This document shows, piece by piece, positions 1 to 8,530 of a DNA stretch of 24,304 nt (within the stretch, counting starts at the first letter, position 1; the number at the start of each line of letters is the position of its first letter). The position numbers and the translations under genes are program-made. This DNA comes from Chara braunii (Eukaryota > Streptophyta > Charophyceae > Charales > Characeae), in assembly GCA_003427395.1 (NCBI GenBank), contig BFEA01000094.1, positions 793,226 to 817,529 on the forward strand, in the 5' to 3' direction. A model generated the notes under the pieces. That model had not been told where the DNA came from, made no database searches, and worked only from the letters and a program-made list of their open reading frames with translations.

Positions 1-106
1 AGTGTAGTCTGACACTACGCGCCGATCACGGCGCCTGGCACGACGGCAATCATGAACCTGTGTCCGATAATTTTTCGTTTTCGGGGGAAATCTATCCGAG
101 CAGCCA

Positions 107-153
107 CCGTTGAACTACCTACCCCGTTTTTGAAAAGGCAGCTAGTTCAACGG
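107..153. repeat. 11-bp inverted repeat (hairpin)
   Basis: CCGTTGAACTA (107-117) is the exact reverse complement of TAGTTCAACGG (143-153), leaving a 25-nt loop. The GTTGAACTA arm resembles the GTTGAGCTAGCTCAAC palindrome at 331-348 and the end of the hairpin element at 678-693. It may therefore be a terminus of the same kind of small inverted-repeat element. No coding potential is visible here. Confidence 0.6.
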
Positions 154-330
154 AAGTGGGCCAGGGTAGGGGGCGTTCTAATCGGGGGCGGCCACATTTT
201 CCCCTTCGTTTAGACCAAAAAAAAAAAACGAAAGTCGTTTATCATTTCACAAATAAATTCAACCGCCCGATGCCCCGCTCCTCGTGTGATCGTGTGAGTC
301 GCCCCAGGTCACACGTAATAGAGTACTCAA

Positions 331-348
331 CGTTGAGCTAGCTCAACG
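331..348. repeat. 18-nt perfect palindrome
   Basis: CGTTGAGCTAGCTCAACG reads identically on both strands. The same core with one change occurs at 678-693 (GTTGAGGTAGCTCAAC), at the edge of the hairpin element. A half-site occurs at 143-153. The flanking sequence AAGTGGG is also shared between 154-160 and 353-359, suggesting two related element ends. Confidence 0.65.
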
Positions 349-553
349 GTGCAAGTGGGACATTCCCGGCAGCATCAGCCGGTTTCGCTTTTTACGGGAC
401 CAATCGGACCCGACAAACACATTAACATCAAGAAACATCCTTTCAGCATACCAATTACTTATAAAACCAGGGGCCTAGGTCCTTTCCAGGAGCAAGCCTA
501 CATTGCCCACCTATGAAACGTTTTGAACGGAGCCGGGACGGAGCCGGGTCCAA

Positions 554-711
554 GTCCCACTAGCACCGGCTCCAAGAGCTACCTCAACGCCTGAATCTGG
601 GTGCTTTTGCGGAGATGTGCAGACATGGTGTCGAGTTTCCTGAACTGCACTTCTTCACAACACGTCCAGATTCAGGCGTTGAGGTAGCTCAACCTCAACG
701 TTGCTAGTACC
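554..711. mobile_element. MITE-like hairpin element, copy 1
   Basis: A 25-nt arm at 576-600 (starting GAGCTACC, ending AATCTGG) has its exact reverse complement at 666-690. The 65-nt interval continues to pair imperfectly (GATGTGCAG with CTGCAC), so the whole segment can fold into one long hairpin. The outer flanks GTCCCACTAGCA (554-565) and TTGCTAGTAC (701-710) match the termini of the element at 2730-2882. Its interior (CCTGAATCT, GTGCAG, TTTCCTG, CGTCCAGATT) also recurs there in the same order. I see no target-site duplication and no transposase. I read it as a non-autonomous inverted-repeat element. A small-RNA precursor is an alternative. Confidence 0.65.
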
Positions 712-2010
712 TACATGGCATCGTCAGACCAGTCTCCAAATGTGCAAAATGAGAACGGACTTCCCGCTAGAACAGGGGCAGATGCACACGCTCCATTTTT
801 GTCTTTTTCACATTTGGAGAGCGGTGTGCCGAGGCCGATAGACATGAGAACGCATAGTGCCAACCGACACCAACAATTGACAAGCGACGCAACCATCATC
901 CTGAAGCTCAAAGCCTGGCTCAGGACCATGATCAGAGTTGATTGGATAAGAATAAGAAAGGCGGCAAGAGGCCGTACGCCCAGAGGTCGACACTGGTTCC
1001 TGGTGACATGGACCAGGGACAATCAACTGGCAGCGATAACCCTCGCAGGCTCGCTGTCCATCTCTCCATGGCTTCTTACCTTAACATCCCAGCCTCTTCC
1101 CCCCTAACTCCTAATCCTTTCTCCTTTTCCCTCACCACAGTTCCTTCCCATAGTCCCTCACACAGCACCCCCGCCTCCCACATCCCCCTCAGAATAACCC
1201 CCCCTCCCCACACCCGAGTCACTACCGGGCCCGCCTACGCCGCCCCCTTCAACCACCAACTCCCTTCCCCTTGTTAGCTTTAGCGCTCCTAACAACAGAC
1301 CTAGGGGTAGCAGCGTTAAAGGCGACAGCATTCATACGAACCAGGGCACTCGGTTCCTGTCGGTGGCTGCAGTAGGTCACAGGCGGTAGGGAGGGTAGGA
1401 GAGTGTCGTTTCCCCTCAGGGAAGGCTGTGCTATCAGACCTTCCCCCGGCCGAAGTAGGCCGGGGTCAGGCCGCCTTATTAGGTCTGTGCATCTCATACA
1501 GGAGGCTTACAGTAGGGAATAATCGGTAGAAGGCGCCCACGCCAAAACCTTTTCGGTTTTGGCCGCCCAAAGTTTAGCCGTTTGGTACTACCGGCCCAAT
1601 GAATTGCATGTGGGGTACTACAGTAGATCACAGGAATTCAATGGAGCACAGGTGTACATCTTTGGTCACCCCTCCACCTTCTCAGGGTTTAACATGTCCC
1701 ACACTGATACACATTGGTCAGGAGAGGAGAGCGCAGCACGGGACGTAGGGGTCAGCACCACCTCAGACCCAGTCCCAGCAGCACTTGGCAGACAACATTG
1801 GTAGGAACACAGAGAGAGTGGCGTGTACAATGCATTCTGGTCTCAGCAGTCCCGGGCTTATTGAAAAAAAAAAAAAAAAAAAAAAGTGAAACTGGCTAAT
1901 GCTGCCAGAGTCACACCGGGTTGAATTGTGGGGTCCCCGGCCCCCTGCTATTTTCACTGTTATAAAGAAGAAAAAAGATTCACAAAAAAAAAGAAAAAAA
2001 AAAAAAGATA
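712..2010. other. No recognisable gene; low-complexity stretches
   Basis: The interval contains overlapping short open frames on both strands with no family motif. At 1090-1270 it is strongly C-rich on the plus strand. A perfect 8-bp hairpin (CCCCGGCC, loop GAAGTA, GGCCGGGG) lies at 1444-1465. An A-run occupies 1864-1885 and a second A-rich tract covers about 1984-2006. The A-runs could be tails of degraded retroposons, but I cannot identify their bodies. A T-rich stretch at about 2010-2032 immediately precedes the SINE region. Confidence 0.5.
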
Positions 2011-2060
2011 CTTTTTTTGTTTTGTTTTTTTTTGGAAGAATTCAAAACTTTCATTAGACA

Positions 2061-2467
2061 GCGGCCTAGCTCAGTTGGTAAGGCACGCAAGTGGCATTCA
2101 GGAGGTCTTGGGTTCAATCCCCATTGGCCTCATGTACCTTCCTGGGCATGCTTGGCGCCCGCCACCTAGAGATAGCCCGTTGGTCCCCCCAATTGGCATT
2201 AAAAAGCAGGCTCTGCTGATGTTCATAGGGGGAGGGGTAATCAGGGAGGCACAGTGACTGGCCACTCAGATGATGCTCGGTTCCTCTGCCACTGGCTGTC
2301 CCCTGGCCGGTGCCCCCCAACCGTTGGGGGTTCCCTGAAGGCTATCAGGCCACCCTGGGCTGAAAAGGCCACCGTTGTCAGATTAGACACAAGATTGAAT
2401 TTACCTGGGCTGGTTAGTCCGATGATAATACCTCAAGGCCATCACCCCTTAAAAAAAAAAAAAAAAT
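2061..2467 (+). mobile_element. tRNA-derived SINE with poly(A) tail
   Basis: The 5' part resembles a tRNA gene. An A box TAGCTCAGTTGG is at 2067-2078 and a B box GGTTCAATCC is at 2111-2120, about 33 nt apart, which is the spacing of an internal RNA polymerase III promoter. The acceptor arms do not pair, so this is not a working tRNA gene. A tRNA-unrelated body of about 310 bp follows. The element ends in an A-run at 2451-2466. The sequence after the tail (2468 onward) matches a LINE 3' end on the opposite strand, so the SINE appears to sit next to or inside an older LINE tail. I could not settle the target-site duplication; TTGGAA occurs at about 2031 and again right after the tail. Confidence 0.75.
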
Positions 2468-2580
2468 TGGAATAAGAGGCCGGGAATCCTCACAAACAAC
2501 CCGGAGAGAAAAAAAGGTCATTAACCAGCTCTACCTGTGCTGGAGACCGGGTCCAGCATCACTGCTGAGATAGTTTAGGT
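2468..2580 (-). mobile_element. LINE 3'-end fragment, copy 1
   Basis: Read on the minus strand, this is GTGATGCTGG, ACCCGGTCT, CCAGCA, then CTCCGGGT and CCCGGCCTC. The same ordered blocks occur at the 3' end of the plus-strand LINE at about 8402-8480. The segment contains the stem-loop GCTGG-ACCCGGTCT-CCAGC (2539-2557). No reading frame is present, consistent with a 3' UTR remnant of a heavily 5'-truncated insertion. How far it extends beyond 2580 is unclear. Confidence 0.65.
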
Positions 2581-2729
2581 CGCCCGTTTCCCCCGTAGGC
2601 AATGCCTGATCACCGTGATGAGGGGCTGCTGATACCAGCCTTGCTCTCGCACCACTTCACTGCTGTGGTCCCCACCTACCTTGTGGGTTGGGGACAGTTC
2701 CAGCTCTGGTTGGTGGTCCCATGGGCCGA

Positions 2730-2882
2730 GGTCCCACTAGCAAAGAGGATAGCATCAACCTCCTGAATCTTGATGTGTTTTATGCAGAGGTGCAGAAAAG
2801 CAGTTCAATCTCGATTTCCTGCACATCTCCAAAACTCGTCCAGATTGAGACATTCTATCCGATTCTCTTTGCTAGTGGGACC
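2730..2882. mobile_element. MITE-like hairpin element, copy 2
   Basis: GGTCCCACTAGCAAAGAG (2730-2747) is the exact reverse complement of 2865-2882. Inside, GATAG pairs with CTATC and further imperfect pairing continues. The interior shares CCTGAATCT, GTGCAG, ATTTCCTG and CGTCCAGATT with the element at 554-711, and the termini share GTCCCACTAGCA. Length is 153 bp. No clear target-site duplication flanks it and it encodes nothing. It is a second member of the same non-autonomous family. Confidence 0.75.
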
Positions 2883-2889
2883 ACGCCCT

Positions 2890-3083
2890 GTACTATACAT
2901 ATAGAGTAGCCGGAGGATGAAATAGATGAGATAGATGTGGAAGTGGAATCATATAATGAAAAAGACTATATATATATATGGTCATAGATTGAGAGAAGAA
3001 TATAAAATAGTTGGGAAAAGAAAAGAAATGATAGTTGGCTTGGTTGGTATTGGTAGGGGGTCTTTGACCATCAGGTGTGTGTG
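2890..3083. repeat. Assembly-duplicated segment, left copy
   Basis: This 194-bp stretch is repeated without a visible difference at 3122-3315 (offset 232). It contains a short TA run and ends in a GT run. The junction between the copies is a synthetic mate-pair adapter, so the duplication is almost certainly an assembly artefact and only one copy is real. Confidence 0.85.
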
Positions 3084-3121
3084 CTGTCTCTTATACACAT
3101 CTAGATGTGTATAAGAGACAG
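3084..3121. other. Nextera/Tn5 mate-pair junction adapter (artefact)
   Basis: The sequence is CTGTCTCTTATACACATCT joined directly to its reverse complement, AGATGTGTATAAGAGACAG. These are the 19-bp hyperactive Tn5 mosaic ends, and back to back they form the standard circularisation junction of Nextera mate-pair libraries. It is flanked by two identical copies of the same 194-bp locus. It should be treated as library sequence left in the assembly, not as genomic DNA or a bacterial transposon. Confidence 0.97.
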
Positions 3122-3315
3122 GTACTATACATATAGAGTAGCCGGAGGATGAAATAGATGAGATAGATGTGGAAGTGGAATCATATAATGAAAAAGACTA
3201 TATATATATATGGTCATAGATTGAGAGAAGAATATAAAATAGTTGGGAAAAGAAAAGAAATGATAGTTGGCTTGGTTGGTATTGGTAGGGGGTCTTTGAC
3301 CATCAGGTGTGTGTG
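3122..3315. repeat. Assembly-duplicated segment, right copy
   Basis: Identical to 2890-3083. After the shared part, the GT run is longer here (to about 3321) and the sequence continues into unique DNA, so this copy is probably the one in true genomic context on the right side. Confidence 0.85.
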
Positions 3316-3321
3316 TGTGTG

Positions 3322-4277
3322 TTGCCCAGATCCAGTCCAGATACAATAAGGAAAAGCCAAACCTCGGATAATGCGAGCTCCAATAGGAAAGAGTTTTGAA
3401 GGCGGACCGCAGGTCCACACACCATGGGAAAATCGAGGGTGGGTGGGCCGCTTCGCCCAAAGCGGCGAGGAAGAATGACTCCCTCCTTGAGAACCGGCTG
3501 ACCAAATCCGCCTGTGTGACTGACTCGCAGGTTTGCGTACGCTATGATCATTGCGGTCGGCCGGGCGCCAGAGGTCGCAGCACGAGCGAGTCAGTAACCT
3601 GCATTGCATCAACCGGTCAAGTACCGGTGACTTATACCGTCACAGGATCTAGAAGCAGTGCCGACAAGACCAGTGAGGTCCAATTCCATCCAGTGTAAGT
3701 ACCACAGTCCCAGTCCTAGTCTGAGCATGGCCTCACTCGACCCCAAAAAAGTTCACTCACCCTGGCAGCATCCAGACCCCCTCCGCAGATTGAGTGCTAT
3801 GAAGGGTTTCTCTTGACCCCAATGTGGTGGTCTCCGTAGGGGTATAAGTCGCTCAGGCCAGTCCGAGTTCCGGTTGGCCTTGGGTAAGCTAGGGGAAGGA
3901 CCGTAAGACTGCTTCAATGGGTGCTACCCTGTCTGAAACCTAGGGCCCAGAGTCTCTTGAGGCCTGTAGTAGATTGTCTGGGCCTGGCGTCCGAAGTTCC
4001 CGTTCGACAAGGCTCGTCCGATTCCGCTTCCACCAGGGCTGGGCAACCTATCAGCCCTCAGCTGGTGCCTATCACTGCTGTTGGGTCCAAGTTACCTGCC
4101 CATTGGTAGGGTAATGGTCCTGAGTGCTGGTCACACTGAGGTAGGATAGTGGGATAGGGGGTGCGGTAGGAGTATTGACGTGAGGATGGGATGGGAGGTG
4201 GTCTCATATTCCAGGACACCAGGGGCTCACAGGTCCAGGTGATCACTGTGCACTCAGTGACTGGCCTCTACAACCCC
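3322..4277. other. No recognisable gene
   Basis: Frames of about 100-130 residues exist on both strands at 3214-3700. They overlap each other, show no domain motif, and one runs through the artefactual duplication. I see nothing that supports coding. The stretch at 3700-4260 has no clear repeat structure. Confidence 0.5.
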
Positions 4278-4304
4278 AAAAAAAAAAAAAAAAAAAAAAA
4301 AAAA
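4278..4304 (+). repeat. Poly(A) tract
   Basis: A 27-nt uninterrupted A-run follows CAACCCC. It could be the tail of a plus-strand retroposon, but no tRNA, 7SL or LINE body is recognisable upstream. Confidence 0.8.
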
Positions 4305-4418
4305 CAGGACTGGACATTTGGAGTGGGGGGATAGGGACTACCTCACCAGACACAGACATGGTGGCTGGCAGAAAGGTTGCACCACCAATCATCTGCTGCA
4401 GGTTGGGGATATAGAATT

Positions 4419-4569
4419 TGGGGTGAGTACTCACCCCACTGGTTTTCCAGTGTTTTCACATTCTCTTTTCATGAGAAGGTTGGGATGAGTGAGTGCCGCG
4501 TGTCAGAATGTTGGGGTGAGCGAGTGTCGTAACGATACTTACCCCGAAAATGTGTTGGGGTGAGTAATG
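4419..4569. repeat. 20-nt palindrome with recurring half-sites
   Basis: TGGGGTGAGTACTCACCCCA at 4419-4438 is a perfect palindrome. Its half-site TTGGGGTGAG recurs at 4511-4520 and 4555-4564, with a one-base variant at 4480-4489. Two of these continue as GAGTG (4490-4494 and 4522-4526). No gene is adjacent. The arrangement could be element ends or a clustered protein-binding site. Confidence 0.6.
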
Positions 4570-4638
4570 CAGCAAGGCCCCAAAAAGCAGTTTTTTTTTT
4601 TTGGGTGGGTCTCGTTACGCTGAGAGCGCGCAGTGCAC

Positions 4639-4773
4639 TCATACTATGGCCTTTCCGACCACACTCAGGAGGTAGAGCATACTCATACTAGGGGACCTTT
4701 CTTACCACACTCTGGAAGTAATTCTGGCCAGATACATCCAACTCATGCTGTGACTCCGGTCAGATGCATCAGT
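4639..4773. repeat. Diverged direct repeats (CTCATACTA units)
   Basis: CTCATACTATGG..CCTTTCCGACCACACTC at about 4638 is followed by CTCATACTAGGG..CCTTTCTTACCACACTC at about 4682. A weaker unit, CTCATGCTGTGACTCCGG, starts at about 4743. Spacing is about 44-60 bp. No coding is evident. Confidence 0.5.
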
Positions 4774-4931
4774 GAAAACCCTATAGTCTTCAACCAAATA
4801 GAATGCCCAGTGATTATTGCCGTATCTAGACTGAAAGTTGCCCCAAATACAACTAAAATAACTGAGCGTCTGTTTTGGTGAAGATGGTAGGATGGGTATG
4901 CCATGAGGGCCTAGTTGCACTACTAGCCATA

Positions 4932-5065
4932 GTGGCAAGTAAAACAATGGAAAGGAGTGGCAAGTAAAACAATGGAAAGGAGTGACAAGTAAAACAATGG
5001 AAAGGAGTGGCAAGTAAAACAATGGAAAGGAGTGGCAAGTAAAACAATGGAAAGGAGTGGCAAGT
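4932..5065. repeat. 25-bp tandem repeat array, left part
   Basis: Units begin GTGGCAAGTAAAACAATGG and start at 4932, 4957, 4982, 5007 and 5032. They are nearly identical; the third has GTGAC instead of GTGGC. A partial sixth unit at 5057 runs into a different 3' flank (CAAAAGTGTGGTTA). The array is part of a larger unit of about 201 bp, because ATGGTAGGATGRGTA occurs both before the array (4884) and after it (5085). Reading frames across it are by-products of the repeat. Confidence 0.9.
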
Positions 5066-5099
5066 CAAAAGTGTGGTTAAACTTATGGTAGGATGAGTA

Positions 5100-5394
5100 N
5101 NNNNNNNNNNNNNNNNNNNNNNNNNNNNNNNNNNNNNNNNNNNNNNNNNNNNNNNNNNNNNNNNNNNNNNNNNNNNNNNNNNNNNNNNNNNNNNNNNNNN
5201 NNNNNNNNNNNNNNNNNNNNNNNNNNNNNNNNNNNNNNNNNNNNNNNNNNNNNNNNNNNNNNNNNNNNNNNNNNNNNNNNNNNNNNNNNNNNNNNNNNNN
5301 NNNNNNNNNNNNNNNNNNNNNNNNNNNNNNNNNNNNNNNNNNNNNNNNNNNNNNNNNNNNNNNNNNNNNNNNNNNNNNNNNNNNNNNNNNNNNN
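5100..5394. other. Assembly gap (295 N)
   Basis: A run of 295 N lies inside the tandem-repeat region. Translations across it are meaningless. The left edge ends at the start of a second higher-order repeat unit and the right edge resumes inside such a unit (CCTAGTTGCACTACTAG also occurs at 4910). Confidence 0.98.
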
Positions 5395-5490
5395 GAGCCT
5401 AGTTGCACTACTAGTCATCCGCCACACTTGGTGGTGGATGAGTGGCAAGTAAAACAATGGAAAGGAGTGGCAAGTCAAAAGTGTGGTTAC
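5395..5490. repeat. 25-bp repeat array, right part
   Basis: CCTAGTTGCACTACTAG, one full 25-bp unit at 5442-5466, and the exit flank GTGGCAAGTCAAAAGTGTGG from 5467 repeat the layout of 4910-5080. This part holds a single core unit instead of five, so unit number varies between higher-order copies. Confidence 0.85.
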
Positions 5491-5492
5491 AC

Positions 5493-5662
5493 TTAAACCA
5501 CCAGTACCTCTACCATTGTGCGGTCGCAGGGCATTCACGTTAACGCGCCGGGACTTTCGGGCCGTTCATATTTTTCATCTGCGACCAGCTTCGTGGGGCG
5601 GGCCTCCAAAAGCCGTGGGGAGGACCCCACGACCGCACAACTGGTAGGTACTCGTGGTTTAA
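5493..5662. mobile_element. TTAA-flanked MITE, member 1
   Basis: TTAA occurs at 5493-5496 and 5659-5662. The 162-bp element between them begins ACCACCAGTACCT and ends with the complement of ACCACGAGTACCT. Inner arms TTGTGCGGTCG (5516-5526) and CGACCGCACAA (5630-5640) are exact reverse complements, so the terminal inverted repeat spans about 30 bp. GGTCGCAG (5522-5529) also pairs with CTGCGACC (5579-5586). It has no ORF. A TTAA duplication is typical of piggyBac and Kolobok elements, so I infer a non-autonomous derivative of one of these. The same termini recur at 12359, 12507 and 14335. Confidence 0.8.
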
Positions 5663-5697
5663 AGACAGTTTTCAAGTGTGGAGGCACCACTTAGGGA

Positions 5698-5800
5698 GGT
5701 GACAAGAGCATCCTCCTGAAAGTGATTCCCCGTTTGTAGGCTTCATCTATTAGTGGGGACTTGCACCTGCTGGAAAGCTGGTCCAGCGTCCCTTACAGTA
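5698..5800 (-). mobile_element. LINE 3'-end fragment, copy 2
   Basis: The plus-strand order AAGAGCATCCTCCTG, CATCTATTAGTGGGG, TGCACCTGCTGG, GGTCCAG matches 6069-6160 in order and spacing. On the minus strand it holds the stem-loop GCTGG-ACCAGCTTT-CCAGC (5769-5787), the same structure found in the other LINE 3' ends. No coding remains. Confidence 0.65.
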
Positions 5801-6009
5801 CATAAGTTAACCATGAACGTTGTCCTCAAATCATCAGTTTTCCTGAATCGTCAACTATGCAAGGTGCTTTCAGTAGGCCCTCTGGTGTTGCAAAGTGAAA
5901 TTAGCCAAGCCATGAAGGTGTCATCCTACACACTTACAAAACACCACAACCTTTAGGATCAACCTACACAACTTTTGTGATTAGTTTGCACTACCCTGTT
6001 TTTTTGTTC
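5801..6009. other. No recognisable feature
   Basis: AT-rich DNA between two LINE 3'-end fragments. A short plus-strand frame ends near 5956 but shows no family signature. Confidence 0.4.
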
Positions 6010-6011
6010 CA

Positions 6012-6535
6012 CCTTACTTTTTTTTTCTTCTTTTCTTTAAAGACAAAATGCCTTGCAGGCTATGTGGGAAGTCGATACAAGCATCCCCCCCCCGGATAGG
6101 TCCTCTCGGGTTATGCCATCTATTGGTGGGGAGCTGCACCTGCTGGAAACCGGGTCCAGGGTCCCATTGAATATATCAATTGGAAAAATGGATCATGACT
6201 AAACAAAATTGCGACGATTAACCACCCATGCCTCTTCATACACCTCCTCATCCACATTGCCCAAAGGATTGCCCTCCATCCTACTAGGAACAATTTCAAG
6301 GCAAAGTCATCACCTGGTCCGGGTTCCAGTTCTCCAGGAGCAGCGCTTTTTAGTCCCAGGGCCAGGGGAGGGTAGTGCCCAAATGTCTCCAAATTTTGTC
6401 CCATCACCACCACAATCATGCTTCCCCGGGGCACTAGAGGAAGATATGTTCGATTGTTTTCGGAATGAGCCTAGAGGGGAAAGCTGATTTGCATAACTTA
6501 CACCAAGGAAGGCTATACCTCTCTGCTGCAATGAA
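6012..6535 (-). pseudogene. 5'-truncated LINE copy (C-terminal knuckle, 3' UTR, A-tail)
   Basis: Read on the minus strand from about 6535, a frame gives LPWCKLC, then TIEHIFL-stop-CPG, which is the C-terminal CCHC-type knuckle of LINE ORF2 (Cys-x2-Cys ... His-x4-Cys). The stop is TAG at the position where the plus-strand copy has Gln (TIEHIFLQCPG). Downstream, LPSPGPGTKKRCSWRTGTR parallels APPSPGPGNRKPSSWKIGTR of the 6541-8500 copy, and KLFLVGWRAILWAMWMRRC parallels NLFTIGKRTITWAIWLRRC. Then come the stem-loop near 6142-6160 and an A-rich tail (about 6041-6015). The copy is truncated at its 5' end, as is usual for LINE insertions. It is dead, but it keeps the Cys pair that the plus-strand copy has lost. 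Confidence 0.8.
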
Positions 6536-6540
6536 GTCTG

Positions 6541-8499
6541 TCAACAATCCAATCATTCGTAAGGAGACACCTGTGAGTGATCTGCCACTGTAAACGTCTC
6601 TTACTTAATCCCATCACTCCTTGGAATCTACTCGCCAGTGAGCAGATTAGGAGGTTAGCACCTCCTACACCAGCCGTAATAGACCCACTTATGTGGATTG
6701 AGAATCGCTCCTGGTCTCTCCCAAGGGGGTCTCCAGTGGATCTTCACCAGCAGGATGTCTCAGATAGACAAGCAGCTAGGAGTGACATCTGCAGGGATCC
6801 CTTTTGGATCACATTGTTGAAAAATTTGAGGAAACTGCCCCTACCGGATAAAGTACCCCCGGTGAGATGGGAGGAGGTATGCCAACAACCCTTATTTAAC
6901 AATACGTTTATCAGAGATTCTCATGGTTGTATTCTTCACTGCATGGATGCTCCCTGGAAAGGATGGATTAAGAGAGGAATTATACGTATTAAAGATTTAT
7001 GGAACCACGCAATTAGAGATTGGTTCTCAGCCTCTGACCTCCAAGACCGCCTACGCTATTGTCATCACCAAAGATCTGCTCTAGATCAAATAATTGACAT
7101 AATCCCCCTGGATTGGGTTAGGATTCTTAGAAAAGGGCCTAAGCTTCTCCCTGGGGACTGGGTGACAATCCATAATCATAAAGGGATTGTGGGGAATATA
7201 ATTGAGACTCTTAATTCAGAGGATATCCTCATATCTATCTCAGAGATACAAGAAGATGGATTTCTTATTTCCAAGGTACAAGATGAAACTATGTGGTGTA
7301 AGGCCGACCAAATCTTCCGTATTAGAGTGTTAAAGTTAATGAGAAATGACTTTCCTTCAAGCCAGACACACCAATCTCCCATCTTCCTTTCGATCCGTTG
7401 AATTGGACCTGGTCTTGCCCAGGTATTCAGGGGCGTTCACACTCGAGATCCTTACATACTCTATTTGTTAAATCCACGTACAGAATGCTCCGCCCCAGGA
7501 ATAATTTAAAAGATCGCATTGAGAATCGTTGGATGAAGAATCTAAACATAGGCAAAGATGAATTGAGAAGGACCCAATGGTTTCAAACTTGTAAATCTAA
7601 GTCAGCAAAGGTAGCCTCCTTACAATGGCAAATTGTTCACCGATGCCTTCCAACAAATGACTGAATCATTGACCTGAGACAATTGAGCACATTTTTCTCC
7701 AATGCCCAGGGTCGGTCTGACTTTGGCGGTGGTGGGATAGGATTTGGAATCAATTGGGCACCACCCTCCCCTGGCCCTGGGAATAGAAAACCCTCCTCCT
7801 GGAAGATTGGCACCCGGAGCAAGTCGATGAATTCACAATTAACTTGTTCACGATCGGTAAAAGAACAATTACTTGGGCAATCTGGTTAAGAAGATGCACC
7901 TATGAAATGGAAGGCGCTCGCTTGGATGACCCAAAATTCACTGAAAGTATTAAACTACATGTTCAAACAGATCTGACTATTAAATGAAAAGATGTAAAAG
8001 AAAGGATCCACTATCTATCATTACAAAATGAGATCTCGTATCACATTAAACAATTCAATCGAAGCTGGTTTGGGAAAGACCAGGGAGGGAGGTTGGGGCA
8101 GGTGGTGTGGGAAGGAGCATGTGCAGATTCATAAGGGTGTTTCCAAAGCAATTACCGATTGGTCTTCAATGATTGGGGTGTTGTTGATTCTGCTATACCT
8201 TTAAGACCTTTAACTGATTTCCCAGACCCCTTTCCCCTACCAGGATCTTGTCTGGTTCCCCCTTCGTGGTACGGGTAGAGATAGAGAATGTCCCTCTTGT
8301 TTCATAACAACATAAGGTAGGATTCTGTGCTTGATTCTCAAGTTTTTTTTTGCACCCTGGTTGGGTGAAGAGGCACAGTGTTTCTATTCTTAATTCCTAA
8401 GTGATGCTGGGCCCGGTTCCCAGCATGTTTTGTCTGGTTACTCCGGGTAGACTATGAGGACCCCGGCCTCAATTTTATCAAATATCAATATCAACCTTG

Positions 8500-8500
<1 letters not shown>
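6541..8500 (+). pseudogene. 5'-truncated LINE ORF2 C-terminal region and 3' UTR
   Basis: An open frame at 6577-7401 encodes the region downstream of the reverse transcriptase: LLASEQIRRLAPP, PLMWIENRSW, VCQQPLFNNTFIRD, IIRIKDLWNHAIRD, RYCHHQRSALDQIIDIIPLDW. After a frame change near 7390-7400 it continues as GAFT, FVKSTYRML, RTQWFQTC and QIVHRCLPTND (to 7664). In a third frame near 7680 it gives TIEHIFLQCPG, then FTINLFTIGKRT and WAIWLRRC. The 3' UTR carries GCTGG-GCCCGGTTC-CCAGC at 8406-8424. This order (W...G...VKS.YR.L, HR.LP, IEH.FL.CP) is that of non-LTR retrotransposon ORF2 C-termini, in the broad L1/Tx1 style. RT and endonuclease are absent, so the insertion is 5'-truncated. The segment between LPTND and TIEH appears to have lost the first knuckle cysteines. 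The clade is my inference. Confidence 0.85.

Positions 8501-8526
<26 letters not shown>
8501..8526 (-). repeat. Poly(A) tail of minus-strand LINE (T-run on plus)
   Basis: A T-run of about 26 nt abuts the coding homology of the minus-strand LINE on its right and the 3' UTR of the plus-strand LINE on its left. The two copies lie tail to tail here. Confidence 0.8.

Positions 8527-8530
<4 letters not shown>

Noticed and set aside
2061-2133. Functional tRNA gene
   Set aside because: A and B boxes are present, but the acceptor arms do not pair, and a non-tRNA body with poly(A) follows.
3084-3121. Tn5/IS50 mosaic ends as evidence of a bacterial transposon
   Set aside because: Only the 19-bp engineered ends joined back to back are present, with a duplicated flank. 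This is a mate-pair adapter.
4923-5538. Long minus- and plus-strand frames
   Set aside because: They are created by the N gap and the 25-bp tandem repeat.
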